A stretch of DNA of 64,000 nt from Sulfitobacter sp. HGT1 (GCF_013282155.1 NZ_BLWI01000008.1:62001-126000); one strand, 5' to 3'. Shown: positions 36,348 through 46,537, counted from the first letter of the stretch. The notes: a model not told the origin generated them from the letters alone. Translations and numbers: made by a program.

Positions 36348-36524
36348 GGGGCAACTCCTTGCTGCACGGGCACAGCATTTATGGGCGGTTCATTCAATGT
36401 TAGCGCAAACATACAGGATTTTCTGCACTTCACAAGTATGTGCGAAAGAATACACAGGGTTTTCTTGAATTTACCATTCGCCTAGACAAAGAAATTGCAC
36501 AAACCATTAAGGGGCGCATTGTCG

Positions 36525-37472
36525 ATGAAAGATATTGCACAGGCCAACGCCGGAAAATTCGAAAACCCCCTGGTGACTGCCAAGGGCGAAACCCGCGCGA
36601 CCGTCAGTCTGACCCATCCGCAGACCTTGTGGTTTAACACAGGTACGCTGTGCAATATCGAATGCGTGAATTGCTATATCGCGTCGAGCCCCACCAATGA
36701 TGCGCTGGTCTATATCACGGCTGACGAGGTCCGCGATTATCTGGGGCAGATCACGGCGCGCAACTGGCCCGTGACGGAAATCGCCTTTACCGGCGGTGAA
36801 CCCTTTATGAACCCGCAAATGATCGAAATGACCGAGGCGTCCTTGGCCGCCGGCTATGATGTGCTGATCCTGACCAACGCGATGCGTCCGATGATGCGCA
36901 AACCGGTGCTGGCAGGGCTGAAACGGTTGAACGCCGCCTACCCCGGCAAGCTGACCCTGCGGATTTCGGTCGATCACTATCGCGCTGATCTGCATGATGC
37001 TGAACGTGGCCAAGGCGCGCTGGCCAAGACGGTCACCGGCATGGAATGGTTGCGCGACAACGGCCTTCGCATGGCGGTTGCCGGCAGGTCGGTTTTCGGG
37101 GCCAGTGACGAAGACAGCCGCGCCGGATATGGCGCGTTTTACGCCGAACACGGGTTTGACATCGACGCCAATGATCCGGGCATGACCGTGCTGTTCCCCG
37201 AGATGGACGAAACCGTAGAAGTTCCTGAGATTACAACGGCTTGCTGGGGTATCTTAAACAAGTCTCCTGATGTGATCATGTGTTCATCTTCGCGGATGGT
37301 GGTCAAACGCAAGGGCGCTGAAAAGCCTGCCGTGCTGGCCTGCACCCTGCTGCCCTACAGCGCGGAATTCGAACTGGGCAACAGCCTTGAAGAAGCCGAA
37401 AAAGATGTCGCGCTCAACCACCCCCATTGCGCCAAGTTCTGCGTTTTGGGCGGTGCCAGCTGTTCGGCCTGA
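36525..37472 (+). CDS. Radical SAM protein with C-terminal cysteine cluster
   Basis: A 315-residue radical SAM enzyme. The SAM cluster cysteines are Cys43/Cys47/Cys50 in TLCNIECVNCYIASSP, followed by the GGE motif in EIAFTGGEPFMNP and VLILTNAMRP. The C-terminal part has further cysteines (LACTLLPY, then Cys302, Cys306 and Cys313 in CAKFCVLGGASC) that could hold an auxiliary Fe-S cluster. I do not recognise the substrate. The start at 36525 (MKDIAQANAGK) has AAGGGG upstream; a TTG ten codons earlier is a weaker option. It is divergent from zwf and stands alone. Confidence 0.83.
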   Translation: MKDIAQANAGKFENPLVTAKGETRATVSLTHPQTLWFNTGTLCNIECVNCYIASSPTNDALVYITADEVRDYLGQITARNWPVTEIAFTGGEPFMNPQMIEMTEASLAAGYDVLILTNAMRPMMRKPVLAGLKRLNAAYPGKLTLRISVDHYRADLHDAERGQGALAKTVTGMEWLRDNGLRMAVAGRSVFGASDEDSRAGYGAFYAEHGFDIDANDPGMTVLFPEMDETVEVPEITTACWGILNKSPDVIMCSSSRMVVKRKGAEKPAVLACTLLPYSAEFELGNSLEEAEKDVALNHPHCAKFCVLGGASCSA

Positions 37473-37475
37473 CCT

Positions 37476-38537
37476 CTAGGGCCGGATAATCACGCCTGTC
37501 GTCGGGTCCGCCTGCCCTGTGACCAGCGCGTGATACGGGGCCTCGGCTGCCGCGATGCCCTGATGGACCTGCACTTTCATCCAGGTTGATGCATCCGCCG
37601 CGATCCGCTTCCATGCCGCGGTGATCTGTTTCTCGATCTCGCCCGGCCCCCATTCGGCGCGCCGTTTGGCCACCTGCGACGGCGCGAAAAAGAATTCGGG
37701 CTTTGGCCCTGCCAGCTTTTGCGCGGGCGCAAAGTGATCCCAATGGCTCAGCCCCACAGCCGAGGAATGCTTGAGCGCGGCGCCCAAATGCGCATGCAAC
37801 GCGGCCTTGACCGCGCTGTTGCCGGACATATCCACATAGACCGAAGGCACCTGCGCAATATCGTCGATCTGGTCATAGGTCAGCACGCTGTCGCATGCGC
37901 CAAGGCTTTCCACAAACTCACGGTTTTTCGCAGATGTCAGACCGACAATCCGATAGGCGCGATCCGCAGGTTCAGCCAGATATTTGCACAGCCCCAGACC
38001 GGTTTTCGACGATGCGCTGCCGATGATGATCTGCCGCGCGCCGAAACAGTCATTGTCCTGCAACCAGTCGAACAGCAAAAACGATGTGGCCAGCAAAGGC
38101 TGTAAAATCGCCCGCAGATGGTCGTCAGCATCGCTGCCGGATCGTACCGGCGTGTATTGGTTGTAGATCAACGGCAGTTTCGCGCGGTGCTCTGCTGCGT
38201 CCACAAACCCGCCCTGCGCAGATTTTGGCGTTATCACCATCTCCTCCGCCATCGGGTAAAAGCCGTAAAGCCGCGTGCCGACCGCCAAAGCATCGCTGCG
38301 GCTTTCCACAACTTTGGCCGTGCCCCAGACCGGGACGATGCCCCAACCTTCGCTTCCGCTTGGGAAAAACTGCCAATAGCCGATGTCAAACCCCGCTGCC
38401 GCATAGGTCACGTTGTTGGAGGTCAGCGCAAAGCTTTCGAGCACAAGCCGTGCCTGCCCCGCCTCAAGCGGCGCGCTGGCGACGTCCTGATGCCGGGTTT
38501 GGGCGATAGACGTCTGATTCACCAATATTCGCTGCAT
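37476..38537 (-). CDS. DUF2855 family protein
   Basis: A 353-residue protein of the DUF2855 family, with a layout like medium-chain dehydrogenases: an N-terminal barrel-like part (NNVTYAAAGFDIGYWQFFP) and a central Rossmann-like segment, QIIIGSASSKTGLGLCKYL, then YRIVGLTSAKNREFVESLGACDSVLTYD. No biochemical function is established for the family. The frame is open 17 codons upstream; MQRILVNQTS at 38537 has GAGGGAGAG before it. It is convergent with the radical SAM gene, 3 bases apart. Confidence 0.8.
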   Translation of the reverse strand: MQRILVNQTSIAQTRHQDVASAPLEAGQARLVLESFALTSNNVTYAAAGFDIGYWQFFPSGSEGWGIVPVWGTAKVVESRSDALAVGTRLYGFYPMAEEMVITPKSAQGGFVDAAEHRAKLPLIYNQYTPVRSGSDADDHLRAILQPLLATSFLLFDWLQDNDCFGARQIIIGSASSKTGLGLCKYLAEPADRAYRIVGLTSAKNREFVESLGACDSVLTYDQIDDIAQVPSVYVDMSGNSAVKAALHAHLGAALKHSSAVGLSHWDHFAPAQKLAGPKPEFFFAPSQVAKRRAEWGPGEIEKQITAAWKRIAADASTWMKVQVHQGIAAAEAPYHALVTGQADPTTGVIIRP

Positions 38538-38708
38538 TTCCGGCTCTCCCTCTGACAATTGCACGCATCCTAGCCGCGATTTCGCCACTTGTGGGCAGCG
38601 TAATAAATTGACGTTACGCCACCTGAAATGGGCACGAATTAGTCTGCTTGTTTTTCAATGACTTAGCTGTTCTCTCCGATTCAAATCGACCCAGTAAGCC
38701 CACAGGCA

Positions 38709-38738
38709 TTGCACCCTATATACCCCGTCTGCTATACA
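38709..38738 (+). promoter_or_regulatory. Candidate sigma-70 promoter of gyrA
   Basis: TTGCAC (38709-38714) and TATACA (38733-38738) are separated by 18 bases, about 40 bases before the GTG start of gyrA. The surrounding sequence is AT-rich. It is the best promoter-like pair in the 242-base gap. Confidence 0.5.
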
Positions 38739-38779
38739 AAACCCCAATATATAGAACCAGCAAGAGCTAGGCAGATCAC

Positions 38780-41551
38780 GTGAACGACACGCCAGAAACA
38801 CCTGAAAACGATGACAAAATCCCGGCAGAGCGCCCCGTTTACGATGGCCCTTCGGTCACCATCGAACACGAGATGCGCACATCCTATCTGGATTACGCCA
38901 TGTCTGTCATCGTCAGCCGCGCCATCCCCGACCTGCGGGACGGTCTGAAACCCGTTCACCGCCGCATCATCTATTCGATGTATGAAAAAGGCATCACCCA
39001 CGACAAGACCTATCGCAAATCCGCGAAATCCGTGGGCGATGTGATGGGTTCGTACCACCCGCATGGCGACAGCGCGATTTATGACGCCTTGGTGCGGATG
39101 GCGCAGGATTTCTCGATGTCCTTGCCGCTGATTGATGGCCAGGGCAACTTTGGCTCGATGGACGGCGATAGCGCAGCGGCGATGCGCTATACTGAATCGC
39201 GTCTGGACAAGGTCGCGTCGTTCATGACCAGCGATCTGGACAAAGACACCGTTAACTTTATCGACAACTACGATGGCAAGGAACGTGAACCCACGGTTCT
39301 GCCCGCGCGGTTCCCGAACATGCTGGTCAATGGTGCGGGCGGTATTGCCGTCGGTATGGCGACCAACATTCCGCCCCATAACCTGGGCGAGGTCATCGAT
39401 GCCTGTCAGGCGCTGATCGTGAACCCCGATCTGACCTCCGAAGACCTGATCGAATATATCCCCGGCCCCGATTTCCCGACCGGTGGTATCATGCTGGGCC
39501 GCTCCGGTGCGCGCAAAGCGTATCTTGAGGGTCGTGGCAGCGTCATCATGCGCGCCAAAACCCGTGTTGAAGAGATCCGCAAAGACCGTTTTGCCATCGT
39601 CATCGACGAGATCTGCTATCAGGTGAACAAATCCACCATGATCGAAAAGATCGCCGAACAGGTCCGCGAGAAAAAGATCGAAGGCATCGCCCACGTTCAG
39701 GATGAATCCGACCGCAACGGTGTGCGCGTCGTGATCGAGCTGAAACGCGATGCGACAGCCGAAGTCGTGATGAACCAACTGTTCCGTTATACGCCGATGC
39801 AAACCTATTTCGGCTGTAACATGCTGGCGCTGAACGGCGGCCGCCCCGAACAGTTGACGCTACGCAAGTTCCTGACCTATTTCATTGATTTCCGCGAAGA
39901 TGTGGTTGCCCGCCGCACAGCATTCCTGCTGCGCAAGGCCCGTGAACGCAGCCATATCCTGTGTGGTCTGGCCGTGGCCGTCACCAATATCGACGAAATC
40001 GTCGCGACCATCCGGTCTTCTGCCGATGCATCCGAAGCGCGTGAAAAACTGATGACGCGCCGTTGGCCTGCGGAATCGATTTTGCCATACATCGCGCTGA
40101 TCGACGATCCGACCCATACCGCCAATGATGACGGCACCTATAACCTGTCCGAGGCCCAAGCCCGCGCCATTCTGGAACTGCGGTTGCAGCGCCTGACCCA
40201 GATTGGCGTCAAGGAAGTTACCGACGAGCTGGAAGAGCTGGCCAAGAAGATCCAGGAATACCTTGAAATTCTGGGCAGCCGCGAGCGGATCATGAGCATC
40301 ATCTCGGATGAACTGGCCGAAGTGAAAGACCAGTTTGCCGTGCCACGTCGGACCGAGATCGTCGATTGGTCCGGTGACATGGATGACGAAGACCTGATCG
40401 CGCGCGAAGACATGGTCGTGACCGTGACTTCCGGCGGCTATATCAAACGCACACCTTTGGTGGATTTCCGCAGCCAGCGCCGCGGTGGCAAAGGCGTGTC
40501 GGGGATGCAGACCAAAGAAGAAGACGTGGTCACCACGCTTTTCGTCGCCAACACCCACACGCAGCTGCTGTTCTTTACGACCGATGGCATGGTGTACAAG
40601 CTCAAGACATGGCGTTTGCCGCAGGGCAGCCGCACATCGAAAGGCAAGGCGATCGTTAACATTCTGCCGATCCCGGTTGGTGTATCCATCGCGGCCATCA
40701 TGCCCGTTGACCGCGACGAGGCCGAATGGGCCGATTTGCAGGTGGTATTCGCCACCTCGGCAGGCACCGTGCGCCGCAACAAGCTGTCGGATTTCACCAA
40801 CGTCATGCGCAACGGCAAGATCGCGATGAAGTTCGAGGACGATCACGCCGACACCACGCTGATCAATGCGCGCATTGCATCGAATGATGACGATGTGATG
40901 CTGGTCACCAATTCAGGCCGGGCGATCCGTTTCCCTGCCACAGATGTGCGCGTGTTCAACAGCCGCGCGTCGGTTGGTGTCCGTGGCATCAAGCTAAGCG
41001 GCGACGACAAGGTGGTCTCCATGTCGATCATCCGCCACTTTGATGCGACATCCGAAGAACGGTCGGCCTACCTCAAGATGCGCCGCGCGATGGCGGGTCT
41101 GGCCGATGATGCAGATGTTGTTTCGGACGAAGAAGAAGTAGACGCAAACGCGACCATCAGCCAGGAACGCTATGCCGAAATGTCAGCCGCCGAGAACCTG
41201 CTGCTGACGATCACCGAAAAAGGCTCGGGCAAATTGTCGTCCAGCCATGATTATCCGGTGCGCGGGCGTGGTGGTCTGGGTGTGACAGCCATGGACAAGG
41301 CCATGCGCGGTGGCGATATCGTCGCCTCCTTCCCTGTCGAGATGGACGACCAGATCATGTTGGCCACGTCCAAAGGCCAATCCATCCGCGTCCCCGTCGA
41401 GGGCATTTCCTTCCGGTCGCGCAGTGCCGGCGGTGTGAAAGTGTTCGATACCGGCAAGGGCGAAGTGGTCGTGAGCGTCGCATGGATCGCCGATCAGGGT
41501 GATGACGAGATTGATGGCGAGATTGAGGGCGAGGCGACCGAAGAATCCTAA
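38780..41551 (+). CDS. gyrA: DNA gyrase subunit A
   Basis: A 923-residue type II topoisomerase subunit that cuts and rejoins DNA. The catalytic tyrosine is Tyr137 ([10 protein letters not shown]). The quinolone-pocket residues Ser98 and Asp102 ([10 protein letters not shown]) are the sensitive wild-type ones. The GyrA box QRRGGKGV near residue 570 opens the DNA-wrapping C-terminal beta-pinwheel. A roughly 40-residue acidic segment ([15 protein letters not shown]) is inserted within the C-terminal domain, usual for this group. The start is GTG at 38780 with an AGG upstream. The acidic tail ends [10 protein letters not shown]. Confidence 0.97.
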   Translation: MNDTPETPENDDKIPAERPVYDGPSVTIEHEMRTSYLDYAMSVIVSRAIPDLRDGLKPVHRRIIYSMYEKGITHDKTYRKSAKSVGDVMGSYHPHGDSAIYDALVRMAQDFSMSLPLIDGQGNFGSMDGDSAAAMRYTESRLDKVASFMTSDLDKDTVNFIDNYDGKEREPTVLPARFPNMLVNGAGGIAVGMATNIPPHNLGEVIDACQALIVNPDLTSEDLIEYIPGPDFPTGGIMLGRSGARKAYLEGRGSVIMRAKTRVEEIRKDRFAIVIDEICYQVNKSTMIEKIAEQVREKKIEGIAHVQDESDRNGVRVVIELKRDATAEVVMNQLFRYTPMQTYFGCNMLALNGGRPEQLTLRKFLTYFIDFREDVVARRTAFLLRKARERSHILCGLAVAVTNIDEIVATIRSSADASEAREKLMTRRWPAESILPYIALIDDPTHTANDDGTYNLSEAQARAILELRLQRLTQIGVKEVTDELEELAKKIQEYLEILGSRERIMSIISDELAEVKDQFAVPRRTEIVDWSGDMDDEDLIAREDMVVTVTSGGYIKRTPLVDFRSQRRGGKGVSGMQTKEEDVVTTLFVANTHTQLLFFTTDGMVYKLKTWRLPQGSRTSKGKAIVNILPIPVGVSIAAIMPVDRDEAEWADLQVVFATSAGTVRRNKLSDFTNVMRNGKIAMKFEDDHADTTLINARIASNDDDVMLVTNSGRAIRFPATDVRVFNSRASVGVRGIKLSGDDKVVSMSIIRHFDATSEERSAYLKMRRAMAGLADDADVVSDEEEVDANATISQERYAEMSAAENLLLTITEKGSGKLSSSHDYPVRGRGGLGVTAMDKAMRGGDIVASFPVEMDDQIMLATSKGQSIRVPVEGISFRSRSAGGVKVFDTGKGEVVVSVAWIADQGDDEIDGEIEGEATEES

Positions 41552-41576
41552 TTCGCCGATATCTGCACAGAACATG

Positions 41577-41612
41577 AAAAAGCCACCCGGTCTGATACCG
41601 GGTGGCTTTTTT
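41577..41612 (+). terminator. Intrinsic terminator of gyrA
   Basis: AAAAAGCCACCCGG (41577-41590) pairs with CCGGGTGGCTTTTTT (41598-41612), a near-perfect 14-bp stem with a 7-base loop, about 25 bases after the gyrA stop. Confidence 0.93.
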
Positions 41613-41695
41613 CTTTGATGCGGCATCTTTCGCTGGGCAGTGAATTTTACAGGTCTGGCAATTTCACAGGTCTGAAAAACCGTTGCACAAACGAA

Positions 41696-41729
41696 AAAAA
41701 GCGCCCCGGATCGGGACGCTTTTTCTAAG
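41696..41729 (-). terminator. Intrinsic terminator of the small secreted protein gene
   Basis: AAAAAGCGCCCCG (41696-41708) pairs with CGGGACGCTTTTT (41712-41724) with one mismatch. On the minus strand it ends in a T run, so it fits the minus-strand gene ending at 41748. It could also act on the plus strand as a second gyrA terminator. Confidence 0.82.
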
Positions 41730-41747
41730 CTGAAACTAAACTATTGT

Positions 41748-42071
41748 TTAGTTGGTGCCGTTTGTACCGTTGCTGCTGTTGGCAATCGCGGCGACTGCTA
41801 CGACAGCTGCTACCATACCGGCAATGCCACCTGCGCCGATACCACCAAAGCCTGCACCAGCACCGGCACCTGCGCCTGCTGCTGTAACGCAGTTATATAC
41901 GCCGCCGATGAGCGGACCACATGCATAGGCAACGCCATTTGCACCGATAACGCTTGTTGGGTAACCAGGAATGCCTGTTTCACCACCAACTGCTACTGCG
42001 GTTGTATCTTGGGCGGATGCCATGCCTGCAGTCAAAAGAAGTGCTGCTGTGATTGCTGTGAAACGTGTCAT
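41748..42071 (-). CDS. Small secreted Gly/Ala-rich protein
   Basis: A 107-residue protein. A clear Sec signal peptide ends at MASA before QDTTAVAVGG. The mature part has a Cys pair (YACGPLIGGVYNCV), a run of alternating Gly and Ala (residues ~68-85), a hydrophobic Val/Ala stretch (AGMVAAVVAVAAIA) and an Asn/Gly/Thr tail. The glycine-zipper-like stretch suggests membrane or self association. GGAG lies before the ATG at 42071; earlier in-frame ATGs lack a ribosome site and would bury the signal peptide. It has its own terminator. Function unknown. Confidence 0.7.
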   Translation of the reverse strand: MTRFTAITAALLLTAGMASAQDTTAVAVGGETGIPGYPTSVIGANGVAYACGPLIGGVYNCVTAAGAGAGAGAGFGGIGAGGIAGMVAAVVAVAAIANSSNGTNGTN

Positions 42072-42337
42072 TCGTCGATCTCCAAATCTCGAAAAAGAAT
42101 TCATCGTGCTTTTTCTCGCATAATTTGCCTGCCATTGCAAACGGGTTTAAGTGCCAAAACGCCCCTTGAACACCCAATTTTATGGCTTGGCCGGTAATTC
42201 CAGCCTGCCCATTGGCTGTTTCTACCAAAGCGTCCCAATCCCCGCGCCTAAAACCAGACCGTTTAATGATACCGCCGAACTTTACCTAAAGGTGAGCGAA
42301 TCGCGTTCCGCCCACCTTGGAAAGCCTGATTTTATGG

Positions 42338-43813
42338 TCAGACCTTGTATAATTCGCCGAATTTGGTCTTCAGATAATCCAGCAAAGGTGCCTCGGTCGG
42401 GGCCGTGCCCGTGGCGCGGGTGATCAGGTCTTTGGGCTCATAAAGGCCACCGTGGGTCTGCACATTATCTTTCAACCAAGCCGTGGCAGATCCGGTTTCC
42501 CCTTTGGCCAACTGGCTGTCCAGATCCGGAACATCCTTGCGCAACGCCGCGTTCAGGCAGCCCGCATAGACATTGCCCAAGGAATAGGTCGGGAAATAGC
42601 CAAACAGCCCCACCGACCAATGCACATCCTGCAAGACACCGTTGGACGGCTTATCAACCTCATAGCCGAAATCGGCCTTGAAACGGTCATTCCACGCGGC
42701 CTCAAGGCCATCGACCTGAAGATCGCCGCCCATCAAAGCCCGCTCGAGATCAAAACGCATCATGACATGCAGGTTATATTGCAACTCATCCGCTTCGGTG
42801 CGGATAAAGCCGTCAGACACCCGGTTCACGATCCGGTAGAACATATCCGCATCCGCGACGCCGAAATCGCCAAAGGCATCTTTCATCTGGCCAAACAGCC
42901 ATTCCGTAAAGGCGCGGCTGCGGCCCAGCTGGTTTTCGTAAATGCGGCTTTGGCTTTCATGGACCCCCATCGACACACCGGCCCCCAAAGGGGTCAGCAA
43001 ATGGTCGCGGTCGATCCCTTGCTCATAGCAGGCATGACCGACCTCGTGGATGGTCGAATAAAAGCAATTGAACGGGTCCGTCTCGTTGGTGCGCGTGGTG
43101 ATCCGCACATCAAGGCCCGATCCGCTTGAAAACGGATGCACTGCCTTGTCCACACGGCCCATGCTCATGTCATAGCCAAAGGTCTTGGCCAATTGCCGCG
43201 TCAGCTTCATCTGTGCGGATTCGTCAAATTTGCCTTCCAGTTTCGGCGGTGCCTCTGCCGCGCGCACAGCTTCGCGCAGGCGGGTCAATTCGGGGCGCAA
43301 TGCACCAAACATCGCCTCAAGCTCGGCCCCCGTGGCACCCGGTTCATAATCGTCCAGCATCGCATCATAGACGTCGCCACCGGCGGCCAGCGCCATGCCC
43401 TCCTCACGTTTCAACGTGATCACTTCGGACAGGGTCGATGCAAACGCCTTGAAATCATCTGCTTCGCGCGCCTCGGCCCAGATGCCTTGCGCCTCAGAGG
43501 TGACCCGCGCCAGACGGGCGGCCAATGCGGCAGGCACCTTGCTGGCCCGCGCATGGGACCGCCGGATATGGCGCAATTGCGCGCTTCCGGCCTCATCCAG
43601 ATGGCCTTCGTCGATCATCCCCAGCCAGTCCGCAATGCGCGAATCCACCCGCCGTGCATGCAAGACCCCTTCGATGGCGGCCATTTCTTCGCCCCGTTGG
43701 GGGGCCGCACCGCGTGGCATCATGGTTTCCTGGTCCCACCCCAAACGCCCCGCAATCTGGGAAAGCGCCTCTGTTTCGCGTTGAAACGCCATCAGATCAT
43801 CAAAAGCACTCAT
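42338..43813 (-). CDS. Carboxypeptidase M32 (Taq family)
   Basis: A 491-residue cytoplasmic metallocarboxypeptidase. The zinc site HExxH is in STIHEVGHACYEQG near residue 263; DVRITTRTNETDPFN and GVHESQSRIYENQLGRS are family signatures, and YFPTYSLGNVYAGCL is the substrate-binding block. The long upstream extension of the frame overlaps ctaA; MSAFDDLMAFQRE at 43813 has AGAGGAAAA before it and overlaps the ctaA stop (ATGA). It removes C-terminal residues from peptides; physiological substrate unknown. Confidence 0.92.
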   Translation of the reverse strand: MSAFDDLMAFQRETEALSQIAGRLGWDQETMMPRGAAPQRGEEMAAIEGVLHARRVDSRIADWLGMIDEGHLDEAGSAQLRHIRRSHARASKVPAALAARLARVTSEAQGIWAEAREADDFKAFASTLSEVITLKREEGMALAAGGDVYDAMLDDYEPGATGAELEAMFGALRPELTRLREAVRAAEAPPKLEGKFDESAQMKLTRQLAKTFGYDMSMGRVDKAVHPFSSGSGLDVRITTRTNETDPFNCFYSTIHEVGHACYEQGIDRDHLLTPLGAGVSMGVHESQSRIYENQLGRSRAFTEWLFGQMKDAFGDFGVADADMFYRIVNRVSDGFIRTEADELQYNLHVMMRFDLERALMGGDLQVDGLEAAWNDRFKADFGYEVDKPSNGVLQDVHWSVGLFGYFPTYSLGNVYAGCLNAALRKDVPDLDSQLAKGETGSATAWLKDNVQTHGGLYEPKDLITRATGTAPTEAPLLDYLKTKFGELYKV

Positions 43814-44964
43814 TTGGTTTTTCCTCTCAGGGAAGTTGGAATGGGATAGCCGCTTAGGAACCGCGCCCGCAGAATAAGGACCCACAAGACCACAGCGAGT
43901 ACCTGATGCCAAATGGCGATATGCACCGGGGCCGCGTTCAAAACAGTGACGATGCCCAGCACAACCTGCCCCGCCATGGCCAGCATCATCAGATTGAAGG
44001 CGCTGCGCGTGTTTGGATGTGCCGATGTGCGCCCGCGCAGCCATACGACCACGGCAAAAGCAAGCAACAAATAGCCGGCCATGCGGTGCATGAACTGCAC
44101 AAGCCCCGGATTTTCAAAGAAATTCCGCCAGACCGGCGTGATGCTGAATGCATCGGGTGGAAAGAACTGCCCCTGCATCAACGGCCAATCGACGAAATAG
44201 CGCCCCGCATCAATGCCAGCGACCAAAGCACCCAGCAAAATCTGCAGGAATGCGAAATGCAGCAGCCCGGTGGACATGCCAAACAGTTTGCTTTCCTTAG
44301 CCCGACGCGCCTGCATCAGGTCCTTCTCGGGACGGCCCAGCATCAAGGCGTACCAGGTGATGAACCCCAGGATCACAAACGCCAGCCCCAGATGCGTGGC
44401 AAGCCTGTAGCTGGCCACATCCAAAACCGCCTCGCCCGTGGTGACGCCCGAGGATACCATCCACCAGCCAATCGCGCCTTGCAGGCCCCCAAGCCCGCCC
44501 AGCAACAGCAAACGCCCCGTCCAGCCGGTCGGAATTTGGCGGCGCAGCAAGAACCACAAGAACCCGATCGCCCAAACCAGCCCGATCACGCGGCCCAGTT
44601 GACGATGGCCCCATTCCCACCAGTAAATCAGTTTGAAATCGCTCAGTTGCATCCAGGAATTTTGCACGAGGAATTCGTCGATCTCCTGGTATTTGGCAAA
44701 TTCCGATTGCCAGTCCGCCTCGTTCAGCGGTGGCATCGCCCCGGTAAAGGGCCGCCATTCGGTGATGCTGAGCCCGCTATCGGTCAACCGCGTCAGACCA
44801 CCAACGGCGATCATGACAAAGACCAGCGCGAACAGCATGAACAGCCAGATGCGAATGGCACCGCGTGCGCCGCCCCGCCCCCGATCAATCCCGCCGGTAT
44901 GTGCAACAGGGCGCGCCGCTTGTGCATCGCCCACTTCCTCAAAAAGCTTACGTTTCTCGGCCAT
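43810..44964 (-). CDS. ctaA: Heme A synthase (CtaA/COX15 type)
   Basis: A 384-residue inner-membrane enzyme converting heme O to heme A for cytochrome c oxidase. About eight transmembrane helices; the first conserved block is FVMIAVGGLTRLTDSGLSITEWRP, with the YWWEWGHRQLGR histidine motif near residue 110. A second His pair (MHRMAGYLL, IWHQVLAV) lies in the C-terminal half. This matches the type 2 COX15-like heme A synthases of alphaproteobacteria. Its stop overlaps the carboxypeptidase start. Confidence 0.94.
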   Translation of the reverse strand: MAEKRKLFEEVGDAQAARPVAHTGGIDRGRGGARGAIRIWLFMLFALVFVMIAVGGLTRLTDSGLSITEWRPFTGAMPPLNEADWQSEFAKYQEIDEFLVQNSWMQLSDFKLIYWWEWGHRQLGRVIGLVWAIGFLWFLLRRQIPTGWTGRLLLLGGLGGLQGAIGWWMVSSGVTTGEAVLDVASYRLATHLGLAFVILGFITWYALMLGRPEKDLMQARRAKESKLFGMSTGLLHFAFLQILLGALVAGIDAGRYFVDWPLMQGQFFPPDAFSITPVWRNFFENPGLVQFMHRMAGYLLLAFAVVVWLRGRTSAHPNTRSAFNLMMLAMAGQVVLGIVTVLNAAPVHIAIWHQVLAVVLWVLILRARFLSGYPIPTSLRGKTK

Positions 44965-45019
44965 GGTGCCTCTTGTCTGCTAGGTTTGTTGCAGAAATAG
45001 GTCACGTAGGCCCAAAGGT

Positions 45020-45772
45020 CTAGCCGCGCTCTTTCCAGCGTACCATCTGTCGCAGGGTGCCATGCAACATCTGCACATCCGCACGGGTCAACGGCAGGCG
45101 CGACCACATGTTGCGCAGATTGACCTTCATGCTGGTGGCCTTGTGTTCGGGATAAAAGAATCCTGCCACATCCAGCCGTTCCTCGAAATGCCGCGCCAGA
45201 TGCTCGATCTCGCTGTTGTCGGCCCAATCGGTGCCTGCCATCTCGACCTGCTGGGGCACCACCTCGGATTGGGCGCGCATCCATTCATAGCCCATCAACA
45301 GCACACATTGCGCCAGATTAAGCGATGCAAACTGCGGATTCACCGGCACCGATACAATCGCATTGGCCCTTGCAATATCGTCATTCTCAAGCCCTGCCCG
45401 CTCCGGCCCGAACATCACCGCGACCCGCTGGCCCTGGGCAATCAGTTCAGCCGCCTTGGCCATCGCGGCTTCGGGGCTGTACACCGGCTTGGTCAAATCC
45501 CGCTCGCGCGCGGTGGTGGCAAAGACAAAGGCCGCATCCCCCAACGATCCCGCCAGATCGTCATAAACGACCGCCTCGTCCAGCAACCGCCCCGCACCCG
45601 ACGCCATGGCATCGGCAGCAGGGTTCGGCCAGCCGTCACGCGGCGCGACAATCCGCATCCGGTCCAGACCGAAATTCCACATCGCGCGCGCGGCGGCACC
45701 GATATTCTCGCCCATTTGCGGGCGTACCAACACAAAAGCCGGTATCTTGGGGTTCTCTACAGTATCATTCAT
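45020..45772 (-). CDS. trmJ: tRNA (Cm32/Um32) methyltransferase TrmJ-like
   Basis: A 250-residue SPOUT-family methyltransferase. The SAM-binding trefoil knot is marked by VMFGPERAGLENDD and the motif ASLNLAQCVLLMGYEW; the N-terminus has FVLVRPQMGENIGAAARAM. TrmJ methylates the 2'-hydroxyl of position 32 in some tRNAs. The length and C-terminal extension fit TrmJ rather than TrmL. It lies upstream of ctaA, same strand, 55 bases away. Confidence 0.9.
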   Translation of the reverse strand: MNDTVENPKIPAFVLVRPQMGENIGAAARAMWNFGLDRMRIVAPRDGWPNPAADAMASGAGRLLDEAVVYDDLAGSLGDAAFVFATTARERDLTKPVYSPEAAMAKAAELIAQGQRVAVMFGPERAGLENDDIARANAIVSVPVNPQFASLNLAQCVLLMGYEWMRAQSEVVPQQVEMAGTDWADNSEIEHLARHFEERLDVAGFFYPEHKATSMKVNLRNMWSRLPLTRADVQMLHGTLRQMVRWKERG

Positions 45773-45820
45773 GCCTGCCTCTTACCCGCGCAACGCTACT
45801 CTCACAAGAACGCCCCCTGC

Positions 45821-45851
45821 TTCCAAATGGTAAAAAATCCCCGCCGGAGGC
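45821..45851 (-). repeat. Partial copy of a GC-palindrome intergenic repeat
   Basis: On the minus strand it starts GCCTCCGGCGGGGATTTTTT and ends CCATTTGGAA. The first part matches the arms of the palindrome at 51493-51576; the second part matches the element at 59394-59426. It lies between divergent trmJ and the thiE-like gene. Confidence 0.65.
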
Positions 45852-45916
45852 ATAAAAGTTTTTCTTTCCCTGCGCGATCCGTTAATTGGCACCAACACAG
45901 CAAAGGACCGCTTGCC

Positions 45917-46537
45917 ATGACAACGCCCGAACAGCCGCAGCTTTACCTGATCACCCCGCCCGAATTCGAGCTGGAAACCTTTCCCCAGACATTGGCCCGC
46001 GTTCTTGACACCCAACCCTTCGCCTGCGTGCGCCTCGCGCTCAGCACCCGCGACGAAGATGTGGTGCTGCGCGCCGCAGATGCGGTGCGTGAAATCACCG
46101 ATGCGCGCGACATTGCGATGGTGATTGCCGACCACACATTGCTGGCCGAACGCATCGGGTTGGACGGTGTCCACCTGACGGATGCCGCGCGTTCCGTGCG
46201 CCATGCCCGCAAAACCCTTGGAGAAGACGCCATCGTCGGCAGCTATTGCGCAGGATCGCGCCATGACGGCATGGCCGCAGGCGAGGCCGGCGCCGATTAC
46301 ATCAGCTTTGGCCCCGTGCGCCCCAGTGCGCTGGATGACGGATCCTATGCTGAACTTGATCTGTTTCAGTGGTGGTCCGAAGTGATCGAAGTGCCCTGCG
46401 TCGCCGAAGGTGGTCTGGACGAGGCGCTGATCCGCACCCTCACCCCCTTTACCGATTTCTTTGGCATCGGCGATGAAATCTGGGCATCAGACAATCCGGC
46501 CCAAGCACTGGCCACCCTCGTCGCCGCGATGAAGTGA
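45917..46537 (+). CDS. Thiamine phosphate synthase family protein
   Basis: A 206-residue TIM-barrel protein of the ThiE/TenI family. YLITPPEF, IADHTLLAERIGLDGVHLTD, ADYISFGPVRPS and VPCVAEGGL follow the ThiE order (thiazole phosphate plus HMP diphosphate to thiamine phosphate). The usual TxTK phosphate loop after GPV is replaced by a SALDDG segment, so true ThiE activity is less certain and a TenI-like role is possible. No other thi gene is adjacent. AAAGGA lies before the ATG at 45917; the longer frame upstream is antisense to trmJ. Confidence 0.8.
   Translation: MTTPEQPQLYLITPPEFELETFPQTLARVLDTQPFACVRLALSTRDEDVVLRAADAVREITDARDIAMVIADHTLLAERIGLDGVHLTDAARSVRHARKTLGEDAIVGSYCAGSRHDGMAAGEAGADYISFGPVRPSALDDGSYAELDLFQWWSEVIEVPCVAEGGLDEALIRTLTPFTDFFGIGDEIWASDNPAQALATLVAAMK

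Noticed and set aside
39062..39085. Quinolone-resistance substitutions in gyrA
   Set aside because: Ser98 and Asp102 are the wild-type sensitive residues.
45062..45916. Upstream extension of the thiE-like frame
   Set aside because: Antisense to trmJ; a ribosome site (AAAGGA) marks the ATG at 45917.
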